A stretch of DNA of 64,000 bases from Microstegium vimineum. Its lineage: Eukaryota; Streptophyta; Magnoliopsida; Poales; Poaceae. The position numbers and the translations under genes were made by a program. The stretch covers positions 23,871,364-23,935,363 of the forward strand of contig CM039137.1 in NCBI GenBank assembly GCA_022036555.1. The letters run 5' to 3'. Of this stretch, positions 9,918 through 21,000 are shown in pieces. Each line of letters starts with the position of its first letter. Within the stretch, counting starts at the first letter, position 1. The notes below the pieces were generated by a model. That model ran no database searches and was not told the DNA's origin. It saw only the letters and a list, made by a program, of their open reading frames with translations.

Positions 9918-11259
9918 TATCGGTGTTATGACCTAGGGAGTCAAGACCACCGGCTAGTAAATTTGTATATTGCGTGCTCCCTCTCCCTGATGTGATGCAA
10001 GAAGAACACAAGATTTATCCTGGTTCGGGCGCAGAAGGCCCTACGTCCAGCGGGGGAAGATGGATTGTATTATCTCGCACCGAAGTGCTCGTACAGGGGG
10101 GGTACAAGCAAGTTTACACGGGGGTGCTCAAGATGAGTTGAGGCCTAGGACTAGCAGGGCTACCCTAGGTGGTCGGTTCATTGCTTGAGAGATCGATCAA
10201 GCAATCAGGTGTGGTGTGTGCCACTTGGCTCCCGGTGTACGCGGGTTAGAGTTGATACGAATGGGTGAGCCGATGTTGATCAGCCCCTGCCCTTACCAAT
10301 ATGAATCAGAATCCCCGTTCTTCTATCCCGGCGTCCCCTTTTATAGATCAAGGGGAAGTACGGGAGTACAGAGTTCTAAACTGTAGCGGCATGGGAGGTG
10401 TGTCTGTGGCGCCATGCTGGCGAAGGGACGTCGACCGCTGTAGCGGCGTGGCCTTCCCGTCCTTCCGGTGTTTCGGAGTATGGTGATGGCGGACTGGACA
10501 TTGCAGCACGTCATGGCGCAATAGGGTTGACCTTCTGTAGATGGGTGCGAGTCCCACAGCTGAGGCGGGACGGAGCGGATAGGACGGGTCCCATGCCGGA
10601 GTGGTTGGAGACGATGGTCGAGCCCCCTGGTCGAGGGGGGGTCGAGGCCGGCGTGACCCTGTCGTATCCCTGAAGACACAGTCGAGAGTCGTCCTATTCA
10701 TGACTCGAGGGGGTGCCTCTGGAGTCTGTACCTGCGACGTGGCTACAGTGGCAGCACAGTTGACGGAGGTCCAGGGCATGGGCAGTGAGTTGATGGATTT
10801 GACCGTGGTAGTGGGCGCCCATGGCGTTAGGCGGGGGCAGGTAAGCGCATCGGATCCCCTTTACCCCATACCGGGAGCAGGTAAGTCGGTCGAGCTTCCT
10901 TCTCAGGGGTCATTCGTTCGACCCCCTATCCGTCATTCGGGGGGTCGAGGCGGAGGGGTCGTTCGTTCGACCCCTGTCCGTCAATCGGGGTCGAGGCGGA
11001 GGCGGAGGGGTCGTTCGTTCGACCCCTGTCCGTAAGTCAGGGTAGAGGCGGGGGGTCATTCGTTCAACCCTTGTCCGTCTGTTTTTCCAGTAATGGGCCG
11101 GCCCACGATTGGTTGTTGTCGCCGGTGAGGGAGGCCTTTGTGTGACGGGCCTTTCTCCATTGACTTGAATGGCTGATCGGATCCTGTCTTAAAAATGGTT
11201 GCTATGTTGAGCGTTAGTTTATCGCAGGTTTAGGGTACCCCTTACCTTTGTAACCGACA
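9918..11259 (-). repeat. 5' LTR of the Tat element
   Basis: The minus-strand LTR starts TGTCGG at 11,259 and ends CCGATA at 9,918; the expected end is CCGACA, so one terminal base is changed. The length is about 1,342 bp. Two observations set the borders: the reading frame of the neighbouring Copia pol is cut exactly at 11,260, and the primer-binding region begins immediately below 9,918. A GTTCGACCCC-rich tandem array lies near the 5' end of the LTR. Confidence 0.8.
10906..11085. repeat. Tandem array (about 4 copies) in the Tat LTR
   Basis: Four imperfect units of roughly 45-60 bp each contain GGGGTCGTTCGTTCGACCCC-type palindromes followed by TGTCCGT and a GGTCGAGGCGGAGG stretch. Copies begin near 10,908, 10,955, 11,006 and 11,056. 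The core is self-complementary, so each unit could fold as a hairpin. Confidence 0.75.
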
Positions 11260-12780
11260 GATGGTGATGGACAAGCCTCTTGCAGATCTTGATCTTGAAC
11301 TTGAGCTTCATTTGCACTTGCTTGATTTTGTGTTGGAGAACCACTAGCTTGATCACTTGGAATGATCACTTGATCTTCATCTTCATCTTGCACTTGTCTT
11401 GGTCTAATATCACCAATATCCATATCTTTCATTGCATTGACCAACTTGTCACCTCTCACATCATCCAAGTTTTCTTGTTCATCTTGAGAGCCTTGAGTTT
11501 CATCAAATTCAACATCATGCACTTCCTCAAGAATTCCACTAGACAAGTTCCACACTCTATAAGCCTTGCTTGATGTAGAGTAACCAAGTAGAAAGCCCTC
11601 ATCACATTTCTTCTCAAACTTGCTTAGCCTTGTTCCCTTCTTCAAGATATAGCATTTGCACCCAAATACCCGAAAGTAAGCAATGTCTGGCTTTCTTCCA
11701 TTCAATAGCTCATATGGGGTCTTTTCAAGCATTCCATGACAATAGAGACGGTTGCTAGAATAGCAAGCCGTGTTGATAGCTTTGGCCCAAAAGGAATGAC
11801 TAACATTGTATTCACTCAACATTGATCTTTCCATGTCAATCAAAGTTCTATTATTTCTTTCAACTATCCCATTGGATTGAGGAGTGTACTTTGGAGAGAA
11901 TTGATGGTTGATTTCAAAGTCATCACAAAGTTCATCAACTCTTGTGTTCTTGAACTCACTCCCATTATCACTTCTTACTCTCTTGATAGTTGTTTCAAAC
12001 TCATTTTGGCACCTCTTGACAAATGACTTGAAGATATCAAATGTGTCACCCTTGTCACTCAAGAAGAATATCCATGTGTATCTTGTGAAGTCATCCACTA
12101 TCACAAATCCATATGTGTTTCCACCAATGCTTGCATATATTGTTGTCCCAAAGAGATCCATGTGCAATAACTCAAAAGCTTTGCTTGTACTCATGATGCT
12201 CTTCTTTGAATGAGTGTTGCCAACTTGCTTTCCGGCTTGACATGCACTACATAGCTTGTCTTTTTCAAATGAGACATCCTTCAAGCCTCTCACAAGATCA
12301 TGCTTGACTAGCTTGTTCAATTGCTTCATGCCAACATGTCCAAGCCTTCTATGCCATAGCCAACCCATGCTTGATTTTGTAATGAGACAAGTTGAGAGTT
12401 GGGTCTCACTACCATTGAAATCCACAAGATATAGGTTCTCATACCGAAAACCCTTGAAGATCATATTAGAGCCATCCACACTTATGATTTCCACATCCTC
12501 CACTCCAAATATGCACTTGAAACCGAGATCACATAGTTGAGCCACCGACAATAAGTTGAACTCAAGCCTTTCAACTAGAAGCACATTGTTGATGCTTAGA
12601 TAATTGGAGATAGCAATCTTTCCAAGCCCTTTCACCTTGCCTTTGCCATTGTCACCAAAAGTTATACTATCAAATCCATGATCACTATCTTGGTTGATTG
12701 AGTTGAACATCCTTCCATCTCCGGTCATGTGTTGAGTGCACCCACTATCAAGCACCCAATGCCTCCCTCCGGCTTTGTAA
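11260..12780 (-). pseudogene. Protease and integrase of the Copia element, truncated by the Tat insertion
   Basis: An uninterrupted frame starts with the protease active site LDSGCTQHMTG at about 12,755. The pre-integrase zinc module follows (WHRRLGH...CSACQAGK). Next is the rve core, with the catalytic residues in LLHMDLFG, VRSDNGSEFKN and SNGIVERNNRTL, and the GKKPYE-like C-terminal part (GRKPDIAYFRVFGCKC, LGYSTSSKAYRVWN). The frame reaches 11,260, where the Tat LTR begins, and then runs 15 codons into LTR sequence before a chance stop at 11,214. RT and RNase H are missing. Confidence 0.9.
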
Positions 12781-12797
12781 TTGACCTACAAGAGAGA

Positions 12798-13825
12798 TCA
12801 ATTCTTTTTAGGTACCCAAACTTGCTTGGGTCCTCCAAGGTTAGTTACCAAGGATTTTGGTACCCAAATGGACTTCTTGGAAGCCATCCATGGTGCACCA
12901 ACAAACTTGGCATGGACACCATTAGTACCCTTGGAAAGAACATATAATGAATCAACTCTAATATAGGATATGTCTTGCTTAGCCTTCTTGTTCTTGCATG
13001 CTTTCTCATTGTGACCAACTTGCTTGCAAATCTTGCAATAGCTACTAGTGTTCTTCACAAAACGAGTCTTGTGAGGAGCAAAAGCGGCCTTGCCTTTCTT
13101 GGGGGTATAGCCCAATCACTCTTTGTAGAGAGATGCTCTTTGGCTACCCAAGCACATAAGCAAGCGGTCCTCACCTCCATAAGCCTTAGCTAAGGAGTGA
13201 TTGAGCTTTGTAACCTCCTTCTTGAGGGTTTTATTTTCCACCATAAGTGAGGCATCACAAGTGAAACCATCACTAGTAGGTGAAGTAGAAGTGGTAGTGC
13301 TACAAGAGGGGTTAGTGGGAGCAACAATGATAGGAGCATAAAATGATTCATCAAGAATATCACAAGTAACTCCCATGTCACATGTTTGAACAATCTCTTT
13401 CTTACTTTGATCTAAGAGAGAGGAATGATCTCTTTCAATCTTAGTGTGAGACTTCACTAGCTTCTCATGGGCTTCCATTAGCCTCTCATGAGATGCCACG
13501 ACCTCATCAAGGTTTTGCTCAAGAGCCGCATTGGTCTTGTGCAATTCCTTGCATTCCTTCCTCTTCTTATCAATGTATTCCTTAGCTTGTTCAAGCATGT
13601 CCATGAGTTCCTCCTTTGAGGGCTCCTCACTATCACTATCGCTCTCACTCTCACTTTCATCATGAGAAAGTACCTTAGTGGACTTAGCCATGAAGCATGA
13701 TGATGGAGTGTCAAATAGAGAGATCTTGTCCTTCATTGCAATGCTTGCAAAAGCCTTCTTCTTGGTAGTGGTCTTCTTTTCATTATCTTCATCTTCACCA
13801 CAAGAAGAGTCACTATCCCAAGTCA
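12798..13825 (-). pseudogene. gag of the Copia element (C-terminal part, second zinc knuckle)
   Basis: This segment continues from the first zinc knuckle as an acidic Ser/Asp/Glu-rich stretch, then a coiled-coil-like region rich in Glu/Lys/Leu (13,650-13,400) and a second CCHC knuckle (CKICKQVGHNEKAC, about 13,040-13,000). A TGA at 13,116-13,118 replaces a Gly codon of relatives. Two further stops (TGA at 12,798-12,800 and a TAG a few codons on) separate it from the protease. No frameshift is seen inside this part. Confidence 0.8.
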
Positions 13826-14857
13826 CTATGTGAGAATACCCCTTCTTCTTCTTCTTGTCAAAGGTGGGCTTCTTCTCTTTCTTGTCTCTCTTCTTGTGAT
13901 CATCATCATCCTTGTCACTATTGTATGTACAATGAGCAATGAGATTATCAAAGCTTCCACACTTGAAGCACTTCCTTGGTCATCAAAGTTCTTGGAAGAT
14001 GGTCTCTTCCTTCTTGCATGATAGCCCTTCTTCTTCATGAATCTTCCAAATTTTCTCACAAAGAGAGCCATTTCTTCTTCATCAACCTCACTAGCACTTG
14101 AGTCTTCATCCTCACTTGAGTCTTCAAATTTGGCTTTGCCCTTGCTCTTGTGAGATGAAGTAGCTTTGAAAGTTATGCTCTTCTTCTTTTCATCTTTCTT
14201 TTCTTCTTTCTTGATATCTTCTTCTTTGTTGTCCCGGTAAGCATCTTGTGTCATCACATCTCCCAAGACTTGATTAGGAGTCACGGTGTTCAATCCACCT
14301 CTCACAATCATGGTCACAAGAGTCTCAAACCGAGATGGGAGACTTCTCAAGAAATTGTGAGAGAAGTCCTTGTCCTCAACCTTCTCTCCAAGGGCCATGA
14401 GATCATTGACTAGCACTTGTAGCCTATGGAACTTCTTCGGCACATTCTCATCATCCTTCATCTTGAAGCTTGCAAACTTTTCTTTGAGGATGTATGCCTT
14501 TGCACTTTTGACGGCTTGAGTGCCTTCAAATGATTCTTCTAGCTTCTTCTAAGCCTCATGAGCACTCTTGAGATTTTTGATTTGCGCAAACACTTTTTCA
14601 TCAAGTGCCTCATGAATGGCACTTAGATCAATATCATTGTGTTGCAACTTTTCTTCCTCTTATGGAGTGGGAGCCTCCACATTCACAACTTCAAATTTCT
14701 TGTCCACCACAAGACAAACTTTTTGGCTAATTGACTTGATATGAGCGGTCATATTGACCTTCCAATAGACATAGTTTGAGCCATCAAACTTGGGTGGTTT
14801 CTTCATGTTGTTGATATGAGCCATCTTCACACCGTAGGTTGTTAAGCCTAAAATCAA
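13826..14857 (-). pseudogene. gag of the Copia element (first part)
   Basis: The frame begins at about 14,857 with KKPPKFDGSNYVYWKVNM, the DUF4219/UBN2 start of SIRE-type gag, and continues into FHRLQVLVNDLMALGEK, FLRSLPSRFETLV and VTPNQVLGDVMTQD. Two stops lie at about 14,660 (TAA) and near 14,550 (TAG, probably from Trp). Then a one-base frameshift at about 13,980 puts the first CCHC zinc knuckle (CFKCGSFDNLIAHC, read in the shifted frame) out of line with the upstream part. A Lys/Glu-rich linker precedes the knuckle. Confidence 0.85.
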
Positions 14858-14867
14858 TGGTGTACTA

Positions 14868-14880
14868 GCTCCGATACCAC
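14868..14880 (-). other. Primer-binding site of the Copia element (initiator tRNA-Met)
   Basis: The minus strand reads GTGGTATCGGAGC next to the LTR end. The consensus plant Copia primer site complementary to initiator tRNA-Met is TGGTATCAGAGC, so there is one difference. Confidence 0.85.
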
Positions 14881-14881
14881 T

Positions 14882-15870
14882 TGAAAGGTCCTAAGTGATG
14901 GCTAGAGGGGGGTGAATAGCCTAAATCGAAATCTAAAAACAATCTCAACAACAAGTTAGATAGCAATGAAGCGAAGCTTGACTTGCACTAGCCTACTAGG
15001 GGATGCAAAGCCACCTAACCACAATTTCTATCCTAAATAGCTATAGGATCACTCAATGCCTACTCAATTATAGTAGCCCTCTAGGCACAACCTAATATAC
15101 TAGGACAAGTATGAATAAGGTAATGCGAAGATGGGAAAGGAGTTTATACCGCCGAGGAGTAGTAGGGGATGAACCAATCAAGTGAATACCAATGAAGTCA
15201 ATCAATCACAAGAGACAATGGTTGACACTTGATTTTCTTCCGAGGTTCACTAGTTTGCCAACTAGCTAGTCCCCGTTGTGGCAAGACACTCACTTGGAGG
15301 TTCACGCGCTAATTGGCTTCACACGCCAAACGCGTCATCGGGTGCCGGACAACCAACACAAGATGAGGCTATTTAACCGCCACGAGCAATCCACTAGAGT
15401 TACCTTTGTGATCTCCCGCGGGGAAGGCACAAGAACCCCTCACAATCAACTTGTAGTCGACGAAGCACAATCACCAAGCTTCTCAATCCACCACCGCTTC
15501 TCCAAACCGTCTAGGTGATGGCAATCACCAAGAGTAACAAGAAATCCGCAGCGAGAACGCCTCCCAAGTGCCACTAGATGCAAGCTATATGCGAAATGCA
15601 CTTGGATCACCCAATCTCTATTGGGTTTTCACTACCCAAGCATGGAGATGAGTGAGAGGGAGTTTGCTCAGCTCAAAGGAGTCTCAAGATGTTCAAATGT
15701 GTGAGAGAGATCACCCCAAGCCGGCCACCACATCGGGGTTGTTAAAACTCACTTGAAACTAAAGGCACCGCAGCAATCCAACCCTCGTGGCTCTTTTGTG
15801 GCTCAACAGCTGTCCCAGCCATAATGCACAAAGGCCCTCCAAGTTGCACAGAATCAACCCGCACTACTAC
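14882..15870 (-). repeat. Copia LTR, 3' part (R-U5)
   Basis: The minus strand carries the downstream half of the LTR and ends CACCCCCCTCTAGCC...CCTTTCA immediately before the primer site. At 15,870 the LTR stops and the Helitron begins. The rest of the LTR is found beyond the Helitron at 25,132. Confidence 0.8.
14903..15740. other. Non-coding Copia LTR sequence
   Basis: No gene is seen. The content is LTR R-U5 sequence and matches the general layout of SIRE LTRs (a GGCCGGC motif near 15,722, CCGGTTGTCC-like segment near 15,340). ORFs here are short and in random frames. Confidence 0.5.
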
Positions 15871-18040
15871 TCTACTACTGTACTCGAGAACCTCCGCCAA
15901 CGCTTCACGGGAAAAAAGGTGGGTGCTGCAGCGAGTCGGCATCCACATCCAGATTCAGATTCAGATTCGTCCGCATCCAGCGGTTCGCTAGCAGCCGATG
16001 GGTGCTGTAGCGAGTCGGCGTCCACGATAGCCGGCCCCGTCTACGTTTCGGCCGGTGGCAGCGGAGCGGGGTGGCGTGGGTCCTTCGCCGCAGCGACTCG
16101 GCGGCCGGCGCCTACTAGGATTTGTCCCGTTGGCTGGGGGCGGAGCGGGGTGGCGTGGGACTGGCATTGTGGCTCGGCGTCGATGGCGGTCGGCGCCTGC
16201 TGGGATTCGTCCCATTGGCAGGGGGCAGACCGGGATGGCGTCAGGTCACATCGCCGAACTCGCTCGCTCGATCGCCCGTTCTTGCGCCACCTGCATCTGC
16301 CTTCTCGATGATCGCTCCGGAAAGCAGGTAGGGGAGCACCCAAGTCCATGACGGGTGGGGCCCTGCTGCGGTTGGCCCCATATGCGGGAGGTCGGCGGGG
16401 CCAAATTGGCGTCGCAACTATCGTGTGAGCTCCGGATAGGAGGATAGGTCGTGCATCCACCTGCCCCGGGGCCGGGGCCGCGCTCCCCTTCCCCGGACAG
16501 ACGCGTCACATCTGACTACGGCGTTCATCATGCGTTGTGCCCACGTGCGCCCAGCCATGCCTCTACGGATGATGACACTGTACCCGGGGAACAGTGTGCG
16601 GCGGCCATGCCATCTCGTCTGGGAAAATCATACGTGCCCAGGGTGAGTCGTTCTTACTCTTTTTCTACCCACACATCTTACGGCCTCGCTCTCTCTCCAT
16701 ATACCATATACCACTCCAGCCTCTGCACTCTCCTCTTTCTCACTGCTCGTCGCGTCTAGACAACCAAACCCCAACAATCCCAGCCGTGCGACACTCCATC
16801 TTGGTTTATGTGCATCCTTACATGTTTCCAGCCGTGTTGATCTTCATTGGATGACCGATTTATTGTTGTGTGATCTTGTGTTGTGCCTTGTGCTTGTAGT
16901 TGACCTCTGCATGAGATGGCATCAGTGACTTGAGCTCGTGGGAATCTTGTGTTCTTCCTTCCGTGCATCGTCAGGGGAGGTATGTGATCTCTTTCTTCTC
17001 TGTGGCTATTTGGGAGTCATTTGTTGCTTTGCTCTACCAGCGAATGTCTTCTATCTTTTGTGGGATGACGTCTTTTTTATTGTCTCATTATTGGGGTTGT
17101 GGTTTAGGTAGTCTTGCTTGCAGGTCTGTGTTGATTTTTCTTATTGTCTTACACCATGTGTCCCAAGTATCCTTTTATGGTCCTTGTCTTTTATTTTGAA
17201 TCTTGCAACTCTACCTTGCAAAGAATGTTAGTCCGATTCCTCCCACTATGCGTTCATCAAGCTTTGACTTGATTTAGTTATTTCTAATGTGCTTTATGGT
17301 TGGGTGGCCTAGGCTTACTGAAATGCTCTATTCATTGTGCTTATGTATCTTGTAGGAAAAGTTGCAGGCTCTCTTGCTGTCTTGTGGCCTTCTGACGTGT
17401 TGCCACTTCTTCCATGTGCATTCCTGACAAGTTTCAGCTGTAAGTACATTGTTTATGCTTGGTAGGCGTGTGGTCATGATGTTCAAGATGTTATAATGCT
17501 TTGATACTTGTGTTTTACTTTCGGTTTCCTCTATTGATTAGGGGACATGATATAAGTCCTTTCTGGTTTTAGCTTTAGATGAGCAGAAATTGTGCTCTTG
17601 CAGTTACCTACTTTGGATGATTCCTAGATTATTCCCACATCTGAAACTCTCTCTTCTATACCTCTTTCCATTGCTTCTCCCTTGCTGTATTGACTTTGGA
17701 CATCTATTCTTAGGCTTCACATAGATGTCGTTTTGGCAAGGGAGGCTATTAGTCTCTCTATGGCCTGCTCTATTAGGACATGTCTGTTAGGAATTTGGAA
17801 CGTGTGTTGTTTGTTCATGTGTTGTCTTTTGCATACCAACCGCTGTTAGTTGTTTCTTCTTCTTGTTGTGTAGTGTGCCTCTCATGGCTGGTCCTTCAAG
17901 AGAGAGTGGCACGTTGTTGTCAAAAATGCCAAAGAAGACGTGTTGCTATAACACAAGGTCTATGTTATTGTTCCATATGCCATTACTAGCATGTGATTCA
18001 TGTGACACCCTTTAGCTGACCTCTGCCGCTACTAAAACTG
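15871..18040. other. Non-coding 5' region of the Helitron
   Basis: This stretch upstream of the Rep gene holds the tandem array and then T-rich, intron-like or promoter-like sequence. I see no conserved protein domain. The short ORFs at 15,787-16,311 and 16,451-16,759 are low-complexity Arg/Ala/Ser-rich and lie over the repeats. Confidence 0.4.
16050..16245. repeat. GC-rich tandem repeat in the Helitron 5' region
   Basis: About 2.5 imperfect units of roughly 80-85 bp, each with GGAGCGGGGTGGCGTGGG, GGCGGTCGGCGCCTGCT and GGATTCGTCCC-like blocks, start near 16,062, 16,140 and 16,222. An earlier related pair, GGGTGCTG[C/T]AGCGAGTCGGC, lies at about 15,922 and 16,000. Confidence 0.7.
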
Positions 18041-18042
18041 GG

Positions 18043-21000
18043 GTGGGAGGATGTTCAGGTCTTCTTGAAGGACCAATTTTCAATGGAGTGAATGAGAGCC
18101 CTCCTGAGACCAGTCAGCCAGACAGTGCAGAGAGCCCTCCTGAGTCCAATGAGTCGGATGAGTCGGACCAGACCTGGGTCTCCAATCATACATTGACTGG
18201 TCAGAAAAGAGGCAGGTCTTTGATGTACTTTTCTGGAGAAGGTGCCACCTTCAACATACGTCGTCGCCTTGATAGGGTACGCCATAGGTTATCCTTCGGT
18301 CCTTCGTCACGTGTTGTCGATGGTAACTGTCCATGTCATGTACCTTTGTCATTACTGCTTCCTATGTCTGCTTGACATACAAATGTATTTGTCCTTTCAT
18401 TCCTCTATTCTTGGGTGCATAGCTGCTTCCAGCGGCCCATCATCAGCCACCATTCCGCTTCATAGGGCGTATATCGAGGCGTTGAAAGGTGTGAATCTGC
18501 TAACTTGTGTCGTCTGCTTCTTGGGTGTTATGTGACCCCTAAGTGTTTTCTTCTGGTGTGATCCCTTGTAGATGCTTATCTAGAGAGGTCATACTACGGC
18601 GGGCCATCAAATGAGTGTCCATATTGTGGCGTTGTATTTTGGTTTCAGGAACGTGTCAAAAGCGCTTCTGCTATCACAAGGCGAAAAATAGTGTATAATC
18701 TTTGTTGCAAAGGTGGTAAAATTAATTTAAAGTCGTATACGAACCCACCTAAACCTTTGTGTGACCTGCTTCGAATTGATGGCGATGTGCGTACTAGAAA
18801 ATTTATGAGACAAATCCGATCATACAATTCCCTTTTTGCATTCACCTCCTTAGGAGCTGTTGTTGACAAGGCGATAAACAATGGTACTGCACCTTATGTA
18901 TTCAAGATAAATGGTGTAGTCCATCACCGAATTGGTACACTGTTGCCACAACACGAATCACGGCCTAAATTTGCACAACTTTATATATATGATCGAGAGC
19001 ACGAGACTCAGAACAGACTGCACATGTTTGCAGACGATGAGTGTGCTGCTGACCAGCCAGACCCGAACATAGCGATATCACTTTTAAATATGCTAAATGA
19101 ACATAATCAGCTTGTTAAAGCATTCCAATATGCTAGAGAGTGTCTAGAACATGAAGGTGGTCAAAAGATAACACCACGCTTACTAGGTTGTAACACAAGG
19201 CATGATGTGCAGTACAATTTACCCTCCAGCGGTGAGATAGTTGCTATAATTGTAGGTGATTATGATGTTGACGAATACACTTATGACGTCCTTGTGCATG
19301 ATAAACAGTATGGGCTAAATCGTGTGTCCCATCTGCACCCATCCTATATGGCCTTACAGTACCCGCTGTTGTTTCCATATGGTCAGCATGGCTTCCACCT
19401 TGGCATTAGATACTCAGACATTGATGATAATGATGGCACAACCCGTAAATATGTCACGATGCTCGAGTTTGTTAGGCGTCACATGCATTATAGATTAAAT
19501 GAGACAAACCCTTTTACCTGCTACGGTAGGCTAAGTGACCAATTGATTTTCGATGCATATTCAACGATTGAAGGCTCTAGGCTAAAGTACATAGCAGACC
19601 ACCAGCAAGACTTAAGATCTGAATCTGTGCAAGGAATAGCCGATGTTGTTGATAAGGGTCTCACTAATGCTGATTCTGTTGGGGGAAAAGTGATCGTGCC
19701 TGCCTCTTTTACTGGTGGCAGACGATATCAAATGATGAATTACCAGGACGCAATGGTCATTTGTAGAGTGTATGGCCCTCCTGACTTGTTTGTTACCTTT
19801 ACATGCAACACCAAGTGGAGAGAAATAGCAGATGCCTTACGTTTCGAACCTGGACAACAACCATGTGATCGTTCTGATGTAATTGTGCGGGTCTTCCATA
19901 TGAAAGTTGATGAGTTTGTGTCAGATATTAGGGAAGGTAGGACATTCGATCATGTCCTTGCAGGTAAGCCAGAGCAGATTGTTGTCTCTTGTGTTCCTTG
20001 TAGGCGAACCTTACGTTTAACCTTTCTTATGCAGTCCTATATACCGTTGAATTCCGGAAGCGTGGCCTACCTCATATACATTGCCTTGTTTGGTTGGCTA
20101 CTTCTGGTTCTGAATTTAGTGCATCCACTGTGGATGGCTTCATTTGCGCAGAAATCCCTGATCTTAGCATTGACCCACTAGGCTACGCTTTGGTTGATGA
20201 TTTATGATACACGGTCCACATGGCGATTACAACAAAAAGTGTCCATGCATGCGAGATGACAAGTGTTCAAAAAATTTCCCTAAGTCCTTCCAAGATGAGA
20301 CTATATTGGATGGCTTTGGGTTCACCATTTATAAAAGAAGGGACGATGGTAGGCATGTTATTAAGAGTGGAGTCAAGTTGGATAATAGGAATGTTGTTCC
20401 ATATAATTTGCACCTATTAAAGAAATACAACGCTCACATAAATGTGGAGTGGTGCAACAAATCAAACATGATTAAATACCTATTCAAATATGTGACCAAA
20501 GGAAATGATAGGGCAAAGGTTTATTTTGAGGTTATTTCAAAAAATAGAAACGCATCACCTGGACCTCAGTTAGCCCCAACTAACGAGATCCAGGAGTATA
20601 TGAATGCTAGATTCCTATCTTCCTGTGAGGCTCTGTGGCGTGCATTTGAATTTGATATCCACTTTAGGGTGCCTCCTGTAGAGCGACTAACTGTGCATCT
20701 CCCTGGCCTCAATCATATACGATATGAACCTGGCGCTGATCTAAGAGCGTTGCTGGATAGTCCTACAATAAAGAACACAATGTTAACTGGGTGGTTCGAG
20801 GCTAATTCGAAGTACATAGAAGGTAGACACTTGACTTACTGTGATTTTCCAAAAGAATGGTCTTGGGACGCATCTAAACGGTACTGGAGGCGGCGAACGC
20901 CATGCGCTAAAATTGGACGTATATAGTATGTGCACCCAGCTGCTGGAGAGTTGTATTACCTACGCATGCTTCTAATGCTAGTTAAAGGAGCGACGAACTA

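Larger units (their letters stand above)
1..11259 (-). mobile_element. Ty3/gypsy retrotransposon, Tat lineage (left end outside window)
   Basis: This is a minus-strand LTR retrotransposon. From right to left it shows the 5' LTR (9,918-11,259), a primer-binding region, gag-protease, reverse transcriptase, RNase H, integrase, a long spacer, and an antisense ORF at the window edge. Domain order PR-RT-RH-IN is that of Ty3/gypsy. The gag type, the primer site with GGCGCGC, and the large spacer with an antisense ORF point to the Tat lineage (relatives of rice RIRE2 and maize Cinful/Grande). The 3' LTR is not in the window, so target duplication and LTR divergence cannot be read. A 2.95-kb solo LTR interrupts RNase H. 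At least seven in-frame stops, one frameshift and an internal deletion make it non-autonomous. Confidence 0.9.

Noticed and set aside
10906..11085. CRISPR-like repeat array
   Set aside because: The units are contiguous, variable and inside a plant LTR; there are no unique spacers or cas genes.
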